From assembly GCA_900708905.1 (NCBI GenBank), contig CAADRB010000037.1, forward strand, positions 803,188-867,187: 64,000 bases of DNA. Direction: 5' to 3'. This stretch comes from Hymenolepis diminuta (taxonomy: Eukaryota; Platyhelminthes; Cestoda; Cyclophyllidea; Hymenolepididae). The stretch's first letter is position 1. Each line of letters begins with the position of its first letter. Under the pieces are notes generated by a model that worked only from the letters and a program-made list of their open reading frames with translations, was not told the origin of the DNA and made no database searches. The position numbers were made by a program, and so were the translations under genes. Shown piece by piece: positions 49,891 to 61,726 of the stretch.

Positions 49891-52800
49891 GGCGGGTTTA
49901 GACATGAGAGAGATAGAGGTTTTGCTTCATAGGGGCATAAAAGACGTCACTACAGCTTCGTGGACGAAACACCGAAGTATTGCCATAGAGAATGCGAATA
50001 GAGAATAGTTCTGGAAATACACAGAGAGTGATCCTTCAAGCTCTTTCAGACAACAAGGTTCAAAGTCCAATAAAAACCTCCGAAGCTGCCTCTTCCTTCT
50101 TCACACTCCTCTGTTCATTTGGCGAGTATTAATTGCTTATTTTACCCAAACCATTCATTCTATTGTCCCGAATTGAATATAACCTGCTTTCAACGATAAT
50201 ATGACTGAATCGCACATGCTGGTTTCTGATAAATAAACCTTACCCATAAATAAACTTTCAGTGTTTTTTGTCCAGCTGCTGCATAAATGTCATACCGCAC
50301 CGGAATGACTTTGCGGAAAATATGTTTTCACCTTTTGTGACATTATGAAAATGACTTTGATTTCCGGGGCATTCTATCTTCTCTTTAATTAAGGCTGTTA
50401 ACTAAAAGGACTTACTGAAAAGGGCAATGATTTATGAAATAGGCAGATTTCATATAAATAGACCTTGAGGTGACCGTTCTTCATAATTTATTATTAGAAA
50501 TATAGTGTTATTGAAAATAGCATTTCGCGGGCACTCAAATCGTAGAAAATTCATTCCCAATCATTAATTTTCACTCTCATCCACCCATATTTCATGCCTT
50601 CGTTCATTTTGTTGTTATAGTATGTGACCTAATTGTGAATAGACCACCTGTGTAAGACATTGGGCCCTCATTGAAAACCTGGACATCGTAATGAAATCCA
50701 ATTTTTGCCTGTTAGATGAGTGGTTGCTGAATGACGTAGCTAAAGGTCGCAGAATGTATGCTTTGTCTTGAGATAACCAATTCACAGCCCGCAGGTGATA
50801 TTCAAGTTGTCTAACATTCTGATCGATTAGAGGGCGCGTTTTACCTTCTGAATTTCCGTCAGTTAGTTTGAACAAACAAGTCATCGGTCCTGTGGGAGGT
50901 TGAAGAAGAATCTTACTTCTGCTAATGGGCTTTGTCAGTTAGTTTCTTGGAGGAAAATAGCATCAGATTTCTTCCTCTAATTTATATTGGATCAGGTTCG
51001 GTCTGTAGCAATATTATAATGGTTAAAAAACGCCATATAATTGACGAATAAATAAGCGTGCATAGACGGTATTCACAAAATTCACCCGAAATTATACCAC
51101 CAGGCTGAAGAAAATGCAATAACACAAGATTCTGTCATCGGATCGAATTCTATTAGAACACGCGTAGTGAACGGAATGATGGGCATTATCGATACACGGA
51201 CGAGTGGAGTAATGCAAACCCGGGGATGATTCCCCTCTAAGATGCGAGTTTAAAGCCCATATCTTCAATGAAATCTGAAATTTTAACAGAACCGACGAGT
51301 CAGAAAATTATAGACAAGTATTTCACATTTAGATATTCTGTATGAAAGAGGGAAGAGGTCCCAATTTCGAGTTAATTGTCTCGCTCTTTTTCTGTGCCTC
51401 TATAACCGCACGATAACGCACCATTACCGCTATATATGCGGGGCCACCATCAGCCCACTAATTTTCCTCCCTCCAGTTAAAAACAGCGTCCAGTTTTCCC
51501 CAGCCCTATTATCCCGCCTTAACAATCAATTAAGCCAAATATTGGCGAATGCGTGTTTCAGCTTGAAGTGGACTACAGTTCCTTTATTGGCTAAAAGTAG
51601 GGCGTAGTCGCGCGATTTAATTGTAAACACTGATTTGAATAGAATGAATTATTTTTTTCCCAAGAACAATTACCTTAGCAACTTATTATTGACTATTCAT
51701 AAAATTCATACTTTTATTAAAAAGCGTTATTTATTGAGTTCGGAGGATTTGTGATCATTCTTGGAGGTTGATACAACTATAACACATTGATTCTACGATG
51801 CTTCAAAATCTCCGTATATTTCCCTTAGTAATGGCCTTATCAACACTGAATAGTCAGTTTGACACATAATTATCGAAACATTATGCATATATTACAATGA
51901 ATATCTATAAAATTAATGTATTTTCTCTGGGACATATTTGATACCCCAATCTACGTATCAGACTGTTGGTGTACCGATTAATGCCAGGACTAAGGAGTTA
52001 AAAGTAAATCAAATTATATTGTGCAACGACGGAGGAAACTCGTTGACAGAGAAAGAAGACTCAGGCGAGGAACGAGCATCTGCATCGGTCGTCTTAAAAC
52101 CGACGTGTCGGTGAATTTTACATGCGAAAACTGAGTTATTGCGAAAGAGGAGAGTACCAGTCACTACCCAATACTTTCTAACTGAAGCGGTTGAAAACAT
52201 TTCAACGTAAGCATGATTTTTTTATCAAATCAAAACAAATAAATATTTTTTGACGAATCCTTCAAGATTTTATTAAAATTCTTATGTATTCATTTCACTC
52301 CCCAGTGGTGTTTATTTATATCCACAAATTTTATTCAATTCCTATTTTTGAGTCATTCTACATACATCTTATAATCGGCCTCTTTAGAAACTTCCGATAT
52401 ATTTCCTTTGCCTACCAAAGGTGTTATTTCCCATGAGCTCTTAACATTCTACTTTTGACATTTAAGTACCATAGGAATAAAATTGAAAGCTAATATTTGC
52501 TTTAATGAAAAGAGAAGTCCACCAAATTGGCCAAACTACAATAGCTTCAAATGTTTAATATTCGTAAAGTTCAAATGGTCAGACGATTAAGCCGTCATCT
52601 ATCAGAATGTCATCCTCAATCCTTAAAAGGAAAAACGAAATAATGTTTGAAAAATAAAATGTAAGCCTGAATAAATGCTTGTGAAACTTTAATTTTAAAG
52701 GGGCCACAAGGGGGTGGGTATCTGAATTGCAGGCATCGGGAACTGCTGACTTCGAAGACCCCAATGTTGATCGATTGAACTGTCATGACCCTGGAAGTTG

Positions 52801-55117
52801 AATGACAAAGATCGGACAATGAGACATCACAGATAGAATTCTCCCTCTTATGAGAATTTGGACAAATCGGTGCCTCCGAATTCAAATAAAGCAAGATTTG
52901 TGATGTCCTGACTTCATTGCCAACCCTCTCCCGTTTCATGCTTTATTGGACTTGTTTGTTGCATTTTTGCCATTCCATGAAAATGACAAATTAAGTTCCT
53001 TTTCGACAAAGTAACAACTGCTGTTTTGTTAAGATTTCCATCCAATCGAAATGAGTATTTAGTTTAATAAAATTGAATTAATGTACTAATAACATCTTGG
53101 TTTTTTTCAAAAAGTTTGCCTCTGACCGAAAGCAGTCGCGTTGTCATATTGGCGACCCGTCATCTGACAAATCTCTCCCCCAATCCAACATTTTTCTCAA
53201 ACTATACGACACTCCACTTTTTTTGTTGGTCAATGCTTTTCTATATTAATTTTATTAATTCTGTCATTGCTTGTAATCTCCGGACAACTTTAAAGGACAG
53301 TCTACCAATTTAGCCAAATTAATTTCAAACACAAGTACAAATTTATGAACCCATTTCAACAAATGTTACGCATCTTCATCAAAATTCATACCTCCTCTCA
53401 AAAAAGTGCGCTCTTTTTTAATTAATTTATGACCTTGAACAAATATATAGAGACAATAGATACTGGATTTGAAGGAAAATTGGCCACCATTTGCCTTCAA
53501 TTTTGATCAGAAAAGGGCCGAGTTAATACCTTGGAAAGTGTCTTTCTCAGCCTGCCAAATCACGAGTGACTCATAATTCTCATTGGGGGAAATAAAATTT
53601 CAAGCTTACTCAATTCCAAACTTCAGGACTGAGAGAAGAAATTTACGACTATGCATCTCCCAAAGTGCTACAACCCAATATTTTGCTCTTGGTCAATTTG
53701 GGTGTAAGCATTTTCTGCGATCAGTTGAATTTCAACTGGAACCCGATATGGAAGAGCGAGAAAGTGCAAATGAGTACAAATATTCGTCCCCGAGAATCAA
53801 ATTGGACTATAATTTTCACCCCCAGGCCTTGCACACTAAAACTCTATTGAACACTTCAAAATTTTTTTGAAGAACTAGGCACTACGTGGAAGTTTCAATA
53901 CAAAGATTTTCCAAGTAATCTCTCTTCTCCTCTACGTAAATATTGTACTTCTTGTACAAATAGTATCCTTGATATGACCTCTTGTTCAAATGCACTTATA
54001 TTTGCAGTCGTATGCACTTTAGGAGTTATTTTCAACTCACTTTGCAGTATTGTAAGGCGCACTTTTGGAATGGCTATGCCTATCTCAGATTCCTTTGAGG
54101 CATCTCTTCATTTAAAAATATATTGTTGCCTGCAGTCATTTAAACCAGCATAAATAATTTTCACTTCACATCCACTCTCTCTAATTCCATATGCCACCAC
54201 ATTCTACCTAATCGTCCCCATTAATATGAAACTTCAATTGAATCAGGTCTGAGTGACTCTAGAGAAGGATATTTTTAACATTTCCAAGTTCCTTTGAACT
54301 TGTTCCACTTTCTCCCCTTCTGTCCTTTCAGTCGGTCAAAGGCGGCAAATAGAAATATAAATTAAACAAGTATTGTCTCAGGCATTTTCTTCTGCTTCCT
54401 TTTAAGAAACCGTTCACCTTCATGAGTCATTTGTATTTGTTCCGAAATTTTATTGTGTATGATCTGTGGAAGTTGGTATAAAACGTAGGACTCGACAGTT
54501 AGGACCTAAAGTAAATCAAGAAAAGCGGTTAGAAATTATCCTTGCAAATAAGTTGCTGGGAAGCTGTTCAGACTTGAAAATCATTGTGCTTAAAATTCAT
54601 CCCATCCCATAAATTGTTGACCTCCCCTTTTCGGGTGGGAGGGTAAAGTCGTTTTGCCCGTTGGAGACCAAGTTAATAACTTTCCCGCTGAGTATCAGCG
54701 AGATATTTCGATTAAAATGCCGCTGATCGAACCACTTAACGTATAAGTGAGGTGAAGCTGCTTTCTAATGATCCAAGCCTCTATTTTGATCTTGCTAAAA
54801 TGGCGGTAAGTAATAACCTCAGAACATCGAAATAGGACTCGTTTAAGAGTGGGAAAAGCGAGACGTACTGGGAAATATGCACAAAAGGCCCAGAAAGAAG
54901 GTGTTCTGACTAGATCACATCTCAACTATTTAGATATAACACACGGGCTGAAAAGTCCAGGGCCTAACACGTAGATGGCGCTAGTTTTATTGCAGTCACC
55001 TTTTTTTCAGTTAATACCAACCTTCAAAAGACAGCTGTCAAAATTTCATGATATTCTATTCATTAGTTTGTGAGTTATTGTGCTAAGAGTGATACTACTT
55101 TTATTATTTTCAAAACA

Positions 55118-56124
55118 ATGGATCAAAAACAATTTCGTGTTTTCATTTTACACTGCTTCTTGATGGGAAAAAATAGCGTTCAAGCAAAGCAATGGCTTGA
55201 AAAGTGTTATGGGGACTCCGCTTCATCAGAAACAACAATAAAACGTTGGTTTGCTGACTTCAAACGTAGTCGTAGAGACACCGATGATGCAGAACGCAGT
55301 GGACGTCCAAATGAGGTGGTAACACCAGAAAACATAACAAAATCGTTTTGAATGATGGAAAAGTGAAGTTGCGTGAGTTAGCTGACATCNNNNNNNNNNN
55401 NNNNNNNNNNNNNNNNNNNNNNNNNNNNNNNNNNNNNNNNNNNNNNNNNNNNNNNNNNNNNNNNNNNNNNNNNNNNNNNNNNNNNNNNNNNNNNNNNNNN
55501 NNNNNNNNNNNNNNNNNNNNNNNNNNNNNNNNNNNNNNNNNNNNNNNNNNNNNNNNNNNNNNNNNNNNNNNNNNNNNNNNNNNNNNNNNNNNNNNNNNNN
55601 NNNNNNNNNNNNNNNNNNNNNNNNNNNNNNNNNNNNNNNNNNNNNNNNNNNNNNNNNNNNNNNNNNNNNNNNNNNNNNNNNNNNNNNNNNNNNNNNATAT
55701 TCATCGACTATCTTGAGAAAGGAAATACCATTAACAGTGAATATTATATAACGTTATTGGAGCGTTTGAAGGCCGAAATTACAAAAAAACGACTGCACAT
55801 GGCAAAGAACAAAATTTTGTTTCATCAAGACAACACATCGTGTTGCAAGTGAATCAAAACAATGGCAAAACTACATGAATTGAACTTCGAATTGCTCCCA
55901 CATCCACCGTATTAGCCAGATTTGGCTCCCAGCGACTACTGGCTGTTTGCAGACCTGAAAAAATGCTCGCCGGTAAGAAATTTCGCACGAATGAAGAGGT
56001 AATCGCTGAAAGTGAGGCCTATTTTGAGGCAAAAGATAAATGGTTCTACAAAAGTGGTATTGAAATGTTAGAGCGGCGCTGGAATGATTGCTTTGCTCTT
56101 GATGGAGATTACGTAGATGAATGA
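55118..56124 (+). pseudogene. mariner transposase pseudogene
   Basis: It starts MDQKQFRVFILHCF with the helix-turn-helix DNA-binding region typical of mariner (VQAKQWL, RWFADFK, DAERSGRP). After the gap come the catalytic-domain landmarks FHQDN and DLAPSDYWLF, which carry the second and third residues of the DD34D triad; the first aspartate lies in the gap. Disabling changes: a one-base frameshift near 55345, TGA at 55850-55852, TAG at 55913-55915 and a frameshift near 55962. The final stop is at 56122-56124. It cannot make active transposase. Confidence 0.95.
55390..55696. other. Assembly gap (307 N) inside the mariner element
   Basis: The unresolved stretch falls wholly inside the transposase, as expected if near-identical copies elsewhere in the genome blocked assembly. 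Confidence 0.99.
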
Positions 56125-56184
56125 AGGTAATTTTGAACCAAAAAACTGTGTTTTATTTGTTAGACCCGGGACTTCTCAGACTGT

Positions 56185-58250
56185 TACGTGATGACAGAGG
56201 AGGGCACATCAACCTCCAGTCGCCTGTCTCAAAGGGAATTCACCATGGACACCCTGGATTCCTCATGAAACATTTGAAAAGCCTTTGCTTCAGCCAAATT
56301 ATAAATTACGAGAAAATCAAATAAAACTTTTAATTTTCTGTTTATTTATAAAGCTTTCACTCATCATACTCTTGGGACATTCGATTTTAATTTTAGAGAG
56401 ATAGAAAATTTGGTTCATGGATTTCAGAATTTATACTTCACAACTACTCAACTCGGAAGAAAATGCGCTGTTATTCTCCGCTGCTCAGTAGAATTGAGAT
56501 ATTTTTCTTTGTCTACACTATGCGTCACTGCAAAAATTCCCCGAACGTTCGGCTCACATCGAGCTTAACAGGGACGACATTTCGACATGTGATGTTTTAA
56601 CTACCCTCGCATTTTCCATACATTTTACGGATAGTAAAAAAATAATTGCACAATTGACACGGATCACGAGGGAGATATCCGAATGGAGAAAATTTTCGCC
56701 CAGTAAGATACAAGCTTGACGTTTGCCCTGGCAACCACAGATGAAATTTGTCTCCATTAAAAGGACTTCATTTTTCAAAATTAGTTCCTTTTGCACATTG
56801 GAGCCATCTATAAGCCAGAAGAATAATCTGGCTTGAGGCACAATGCTTTCAATTCAATATTTACAAAGGGGAGCACAAAAACAAACAGGGTTTTCAATCT
56901 TGAAATTAAGCCTTCTACATATCCTTGTTTGTGGTTAAAATCCCATTGTCCATAAGATGCGTTCGGTTAGAGTCTAGTTCTCATGGCAAGTGAGTGAAAA
57001 TTGCAAGAAGGAAAGATTACTTTTCTATTTCAGAACCGGTCCTCTTCCATCTTCAGAGTTAGTCGGCAAACCAGCGAGATTTATTCTATAAATGGCTAAG
57101 AGAGTAGGTGATACCACCTTAAGTAATTGTAGCATTTTGGAAGTTATTCTATCCTATTTTCCAATCGCATTTGATAAAGTTGTGATGTTAAAACTTCAAG
57201 GGAATATTTACTGAAGAGTTAACAAATATATCTATGTAACCGTAATTTTTTACTGGTAATGTGGGAGATCAACAGACATCAACAATACCGGTCACTAACT
57301 AACAAGGACAGCAGAAAGGAAGATTTTAATGTACCATATCTTTATCCGAGATGAGTACCTTCAGAGCGCCAGAAGTCTAATTATCAGCTACTAGTAACGG
57401 CGTCAATCTCTGCAATCGAGTCACCATTGAGTAAAACAATTTGAAGAGCATCTAAGTCAAACTGTCAAATAGGATTAAAACGCAAATATCGAGTAAATCA
57501 AATGATGACCCTCTCTTGGAAAATATTCCCTTAATGGCAACATCTGAGACTTTCTGATTAATACATCGATTCCAATCCCCTCCAGGACCAAGTCAAAATG
57601 CCCAAACAGAGATGTGAAAGGGGTTTTGACACTGAGACGTACACTAACCTGTCACATCTTGTTAGGCTTAGTCATCCAGGTCTGCCAATATCCCCCCTTC
57701 CATCGAATCCCCATCACTTTATGACTGAATGAGTTTATTATAGAAGTCAAATTTATAATAAGTGTGAGTGATTGAGAAAGTTCAGGGCATGAAAGGGGTA
57801 AAGTCAGTGTTTACAATAGCGCAGGGCCGATATTATTAATAATAGTGGTTAGTAATAGGATTGCGTCCAGAGGAGCTTAGAAATGCAGACAACGGGGGAA
57901 AAATGTTAGCGCATGTCTCTTTCACCGGGAAAACAATGTATATACTGATTGGGGTGAGGGCAAGAAGTACATCACTACAACAAAAGTATCGGCGTTATGA
58001 AAACGGGAATATACGTATCGAGACTAAGAGGCATGTCAAGTAGTGATTTTTAATGTGAGTGTAAATTAGATAGAGATAGCAAAGAGGAGTGAAGTAATCC
58101 TCGAAAGACACAACAGAAGAGGGGAGAAGTGAACTATACAGATTGTACGTTGATCGGCAGCGATGGTGACACAGTAAGGGTTAAGAAAGACAGAGGGCGA
58201 AGTGACTAGATGTGGTTGTTTTAGCAGAAGCCCTTATCAGGAGGCCCTAA
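56185..58250. other. Intergenic region downstream of the SH2 adaptor gene
   Basis: About 2 kb between the mariner element and the SHB-like stop codon. A minus-strand AATAAA at 57734-57739 could serve as the poly(A) signal of that gene. A 95-codon open frame at 56554-56841 (minus) is unrecognised and not called. Confidence 0.5.
57734..57739 (-). terminator. Poly(A) signal candidate for the SH2 adaptor
   Basis: Minus-strand AATAAA lies about 510 bases past the stop codon. Position is plausible but unsupported by other evidence. Confidence 0.3.
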
Positions 58251-61200
58251 TCAAGGCGTCTGAATGGTGAACGGGCTCATTGCGCGACAGAGGGGATACT
58301 TCAATAACACAGGTTTGGTTCCTCTCACTGGTAACAAATTCCGGGTATAATGGTGAACCATTATGGGAACTGTTGGATAGGGTTGGCTGTATTCTCCGAG
58401 AATGAACGCCTCGGATTTGGGATCGTAGGAAATTTTCATGTGCAAGAAGTCCCTGTCGCGTCTAAAGGCAAAGAGAGACAGGGGGTTAATCACCGCTCTC
58501 AGCTCTACCTCCCTGTGGGAAGTGATTAACGACTCCTCTTTCTAATTAACACAATGGAGCCCGCTTTTAAAATTAGCAAAAAATATGAGGAGAAATGTAG
58601 CTATTTAAATTTCAAAGGAGAGACGCAGAATGGACAAAAAAAATGAAAACATTAAATTTCTTTAAAAGAAAATCTTTGAAATCCTCGGATTATTAAGGGA
58701 AAAGAAAATCCCAAATTTGACATCTTCCTTCATTACTTACTTTTTGTTTGATTAAACAATTGTGAATGTTCAAGGTTATACATTTAACCTATGAAATAAT
58801 TGTGCAGGCAAGCAAGGTAGCTAATAATTAGTTCAGCTTGCTGAATCATTCCACAAAAAACAACACTCTCCTCTCTGGGTCTCTTCTATTATATTATTTT
58901 CTTTATCGAGTCATCACTGCTACTATAGTGAAGCCATCAATATACATATATCTACTTTCAATGAGCCTATATGAATCCTTATAAACACGAAACTAACATG
59001 TCCAGGGATTTGTGAGAGCGCAAGCAATACTATCACGACAGTAGTGGATGACACCTACCTTCTGGTTTATAGGAAGAAAACTAATTTCCTAACACAAATC
59101 CCTCACACTAAAAGACACTGTTTCACATATTTTTCTCAACGGTTGATTACTGTGTGCATATCACACATCACTTAAATTTTAACTGTGGCTAAAAGCTAAC
59201 CTGATGGATAGTGAGAAGGCAGCTTTGCTGGTTTCTGATGTGCGAACGAGGAAGCTTCCAGGAGGCGCTGAACGCAGTAGAGACTCAGCTTCAGCACGAG
59301 GCAAACGTCCATGGAACCATCTGAAATAAGGGAGAGGGCGATTTTAGAATTAATTTTCTGCTCTAAAACGGATGAACAAACAAATCTCAACACAATCCTG
59401 CAGCTGGACCCTAAATTCGCGTGCACGCGTAACCATCTCCACACCCCTTTTACAAACGCGCGGTGCGTACCTGTGGGCATGTGGATCGATAAGTCTGATG
59501 TACGCGCCATCCGAGATAATGTGAACATCCCATTGCGCGCGCGGAGATACACACGCACTTAGGCGTGTATGTGCGCACATTAACGCACGGTTTCGCTCAC
59601 CAGTAATTCATTCTATATACATATACATACATACATACATATATGTATATATATGAAAGCGACGTACACAAACAGGTTTGGGTAGGATCGACCTACTACT
59701 GCAGTCCTTGTAAAGAAGAGACAAAGCTTTTATCTATTTCCCCATTCTAAGTGCATACTTGAGGAGAGTGTTTTATTGTAAGTATAATAAATTATTTGCA
59801 CAGATGAGAAAGAAGGGGTTTAAGACTTCTCGGAATTTAGTTAGTGTTTGAATTTGAAACACCTAACACTGGATCTTCATCAGCCGACAAACCACATTTA
59901 ATAATGTGGCGGAAAAGCAAGAAGAGAGGGAGAGAGAGCATTTGCTGAACCAGCATATCATGGCTGGAAACAGGGCAAATTCGGTTTTGATTTCTTATAT
60001 AGTAAAGTCAGGTCTCAGTAAGATTCGAATAGTTCAACGCAAATGTTCACAAAACAAGGCTGAGCTTTATTATACTGTGAGTGGAGGAGTCGCAACAAGC
60101 CCAAGTGCCCATCTATCTCATGATGGTAATTCTTAATTACTGCCAGAAAATAAAGGAATACTTTGAAATAGGCAATGTAAGATGGATGAAAGGAATATCT
60201 CCAAGTCCAATGCCTTCAAAGATAAATATCCGATAATCGGAATATTGTCTTCCATTATGAACAAACAAAGAGTCTGACGTCATGGAAAATAAAGAACTGA
60301 CATTTTCAACGGCAGCAACTCTCAAGACCATTTAGAAAAACCCTTTTCAACACACATTTCACACGCCCTTACTAACCAGACTTAACTGCAACTCCAATTA
60401 AGCCACCCACTTACTGGGTGCACACCATGACCTCTGAATTCGCAGATGACTGTAAGTGCCGTCAGCATAACATACATGATATGAATATTTTGACAATATT
60501 GAGCGTATTGAACCTTGTTTATATAATGAGCATAATTTAAACAAATACATAACGGAATGCAACGTTCTACTTCCTTGAAACTCGGTAATTCACTCGATTT
60601 CTTCAGAGTAAAAGGTTCCTATCGATTGAAACCAAGACATTAAGAATGAAAGGGGCATCAACAGTCAGTAATAGCGAAAATCTATCAACAACTTCCCAAA
60701 AGTACGGTCACCGAATTTCTTAATTTTAGATTAATGAGCTTTAAAGGATTAAACCTTGTCATCTATTCCGTAAATTCATGCGAAGCAGAGCACTACGTGT
60801 TCTTTTATTGAGTGCCATTCATAAAGTACATAGACAGAGGTAATAAATGATTGAGATTTCTGAAAGAGTGGAATAACTGCTTTAACATTAGGAATTTAGA
60901 CCTTGGTCACATTTAAAATAAGCAGCGAAACGAATTTCAAAATGCAGAAACACTTACGGCTGTTCTTCCACCGGCAACGATACAAGAGCCGCTAAGTCAG
61001 CAGCCCTCTTTCCTCGATTGCGTCCGGTCACAAGGACTTGGGGCCTTCCACTATGCGGAACCGCAACTTTAGCCGCCGTCGATCTCTTATCCATCGGGTA
61101 GGCTCTGTCATCTCCAGTAGGGACGGTGATCGGTTGTGTCGGATGATGGTGATGATTATTCTGATGACGTCTTCGTCTCTGTCCACTAACGAGTTGATGT

Positions 61201-61726
61201 TGTGGCCACAACATATAAGTCTGACCTGGATAGGCGTGCACTGGGGCTGTCTGGTACTCAAACACTCGGCCATCTGTCCATACGGTATCGTCTGCATTCA
61301 TTTTTCCCCCGAGGTGAGGTGGACATGACACCTGGCTTTGGAGGAAGAAACCTCCATTGGAAGGCATGTCACCGGGAGAAGTGGTATTTGAGGAAGAGGA
61401 CGAGAAGAAGATGCGTCTTCCATGATGATAAACAGGTAAACTGGCAGCATCTTGAGGCGAGAGAACCAAGCCCGAGTCGGTGAGATGTACTGCCTTCATT
61501 CGTCGACAGATGCGATGTTGTTGAAGATTGGAGACCGTGGAACCGTCGTCGCAACCAGGCCAGTCGATTAGTGACTGTGTCATCATGTCCGGGTTTGCGA
61601 CAGTTCCGAATGCCTTGCGCTGATTGGCTCCTGAAGAGCGCTGATGATGTTGCTGATGCTGCTGCATGCTAGAGCGCTGGCGAATCGAACGCGACTGCTG
61701 CATAAACTGGCCTGATGAGTCATTGC
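58251..61726 (-). CDS. SHB: SH2-domain adaptor of the SHB/SHD/SHE/SHF family (3' part)
   Basis: Partial gene with three 3' exons: 60958-61726, 59201-59320 and 58251-58461. They give 365 residues and a stop; phases fit, and the 5' exons lie right of the window. SHB-family adaptors bind phosphotyrosine on activated receptors through a C-terminal SH2 domain and pass signals to kinases and the cytoskeleton (family knowledge). The first exon encodes a low-complexity region rich in Gln, His and Ser, with tyrosines such as FEYQTAP and AYPMD. The SH2 domain starts at EEQPWFHGRLPRAEAESLL and has the phosphate-binding FLVR arginine. It continues RTSETSKAAFSLSIR, DFLHMKISYD, PYPTVPIMVHHYTRNLLPVRG and ends near LLKYPLCRAMSP. 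The placement immediately before the C-terminus and the SETSK.xFSLS segment point to SHB-type proteins instead of SHC or GRB2. Which of the four paralogues is nearest cannot be told. Confidence 0.86.
58462..59200 (-). other. Intron splitting the SH2 domain
   Basis: The donor is GTTAGC at 59200 and the acceptor TTTAG ends at 58462. AT-rich; no other feature seen. Confidence 0.7.
59321..60957 (-). other. SHB-like intron with CpG-rich patch and microsatellite
   Basis: A perfect donor GTAAGT (60957) and an acceptor TTTCAG (59321) join ...EEQP to WFHG. Segment 59417-59596 is unusually rich in CG, GTGC and GCGC for this AT-rich window. It is followed by a CATA/TA repeat. The rest is unremarkable. 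Confidence 0.7.
59613..59655 (+). repeat. CATA/TA microsatellite
   Basis: Imperfect repeat of CATA units flanked by TA runs, about 43 bases, at the edge of the CG-rich patch. Confidence 0.9.

Larger units (their letters stand above)
47113..54938. other. Gene-poor intergenic region, 7.8 kb
   Basis: It lies between the MAN1B1 stop and the mariner element. It contains a SINE-like unit and an LTR-like relic (both listed). The rest, including 50100-54900, is AT-rich with only short open frames that I could not tie to any family. Confidence 0.6.
54939..56184 (+). mobile_element. Inactive mariner transposon
   Basis: A Tc1/mariner-class DNA transposon of about 1.25 kb. Imperfect terminal inverted repeats share the core AAGTCC.GGG.CTAACA; the 5' copy lies at 54939-54969 and the 3' copy at about 56155-56184. 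TA dinucleotides flank both ends (54937-54938 and 56185-56186), as expected for the target-site duplication. Inside is a broken transposase reading in the same direction, interrupted by a 307-base gap. Confidence 0.9.

Noticed and set aside
50615..50884. 89-codon minus-strand open frame as a gene
   Set aside because: It looks moderately protein-like, but no family, partner exon or promoter could be identified.
52616..52939. 107-codon minus-strand open frame as a gene
   Set aside because: No family resemblance and no supporting splice structure or neighbour.
56554..56841. 95-codon minus-strand open frame as a gene
   Set aside because: No recognisable family, and a single isolated frame in intergenic DNA; chance cannot be excluded.
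59630..59655. CRISPR-like or satellite array
   Set aside because: It is a simple CATA/TA microsatellite with no spacers; no CRISPR array exists in the window.
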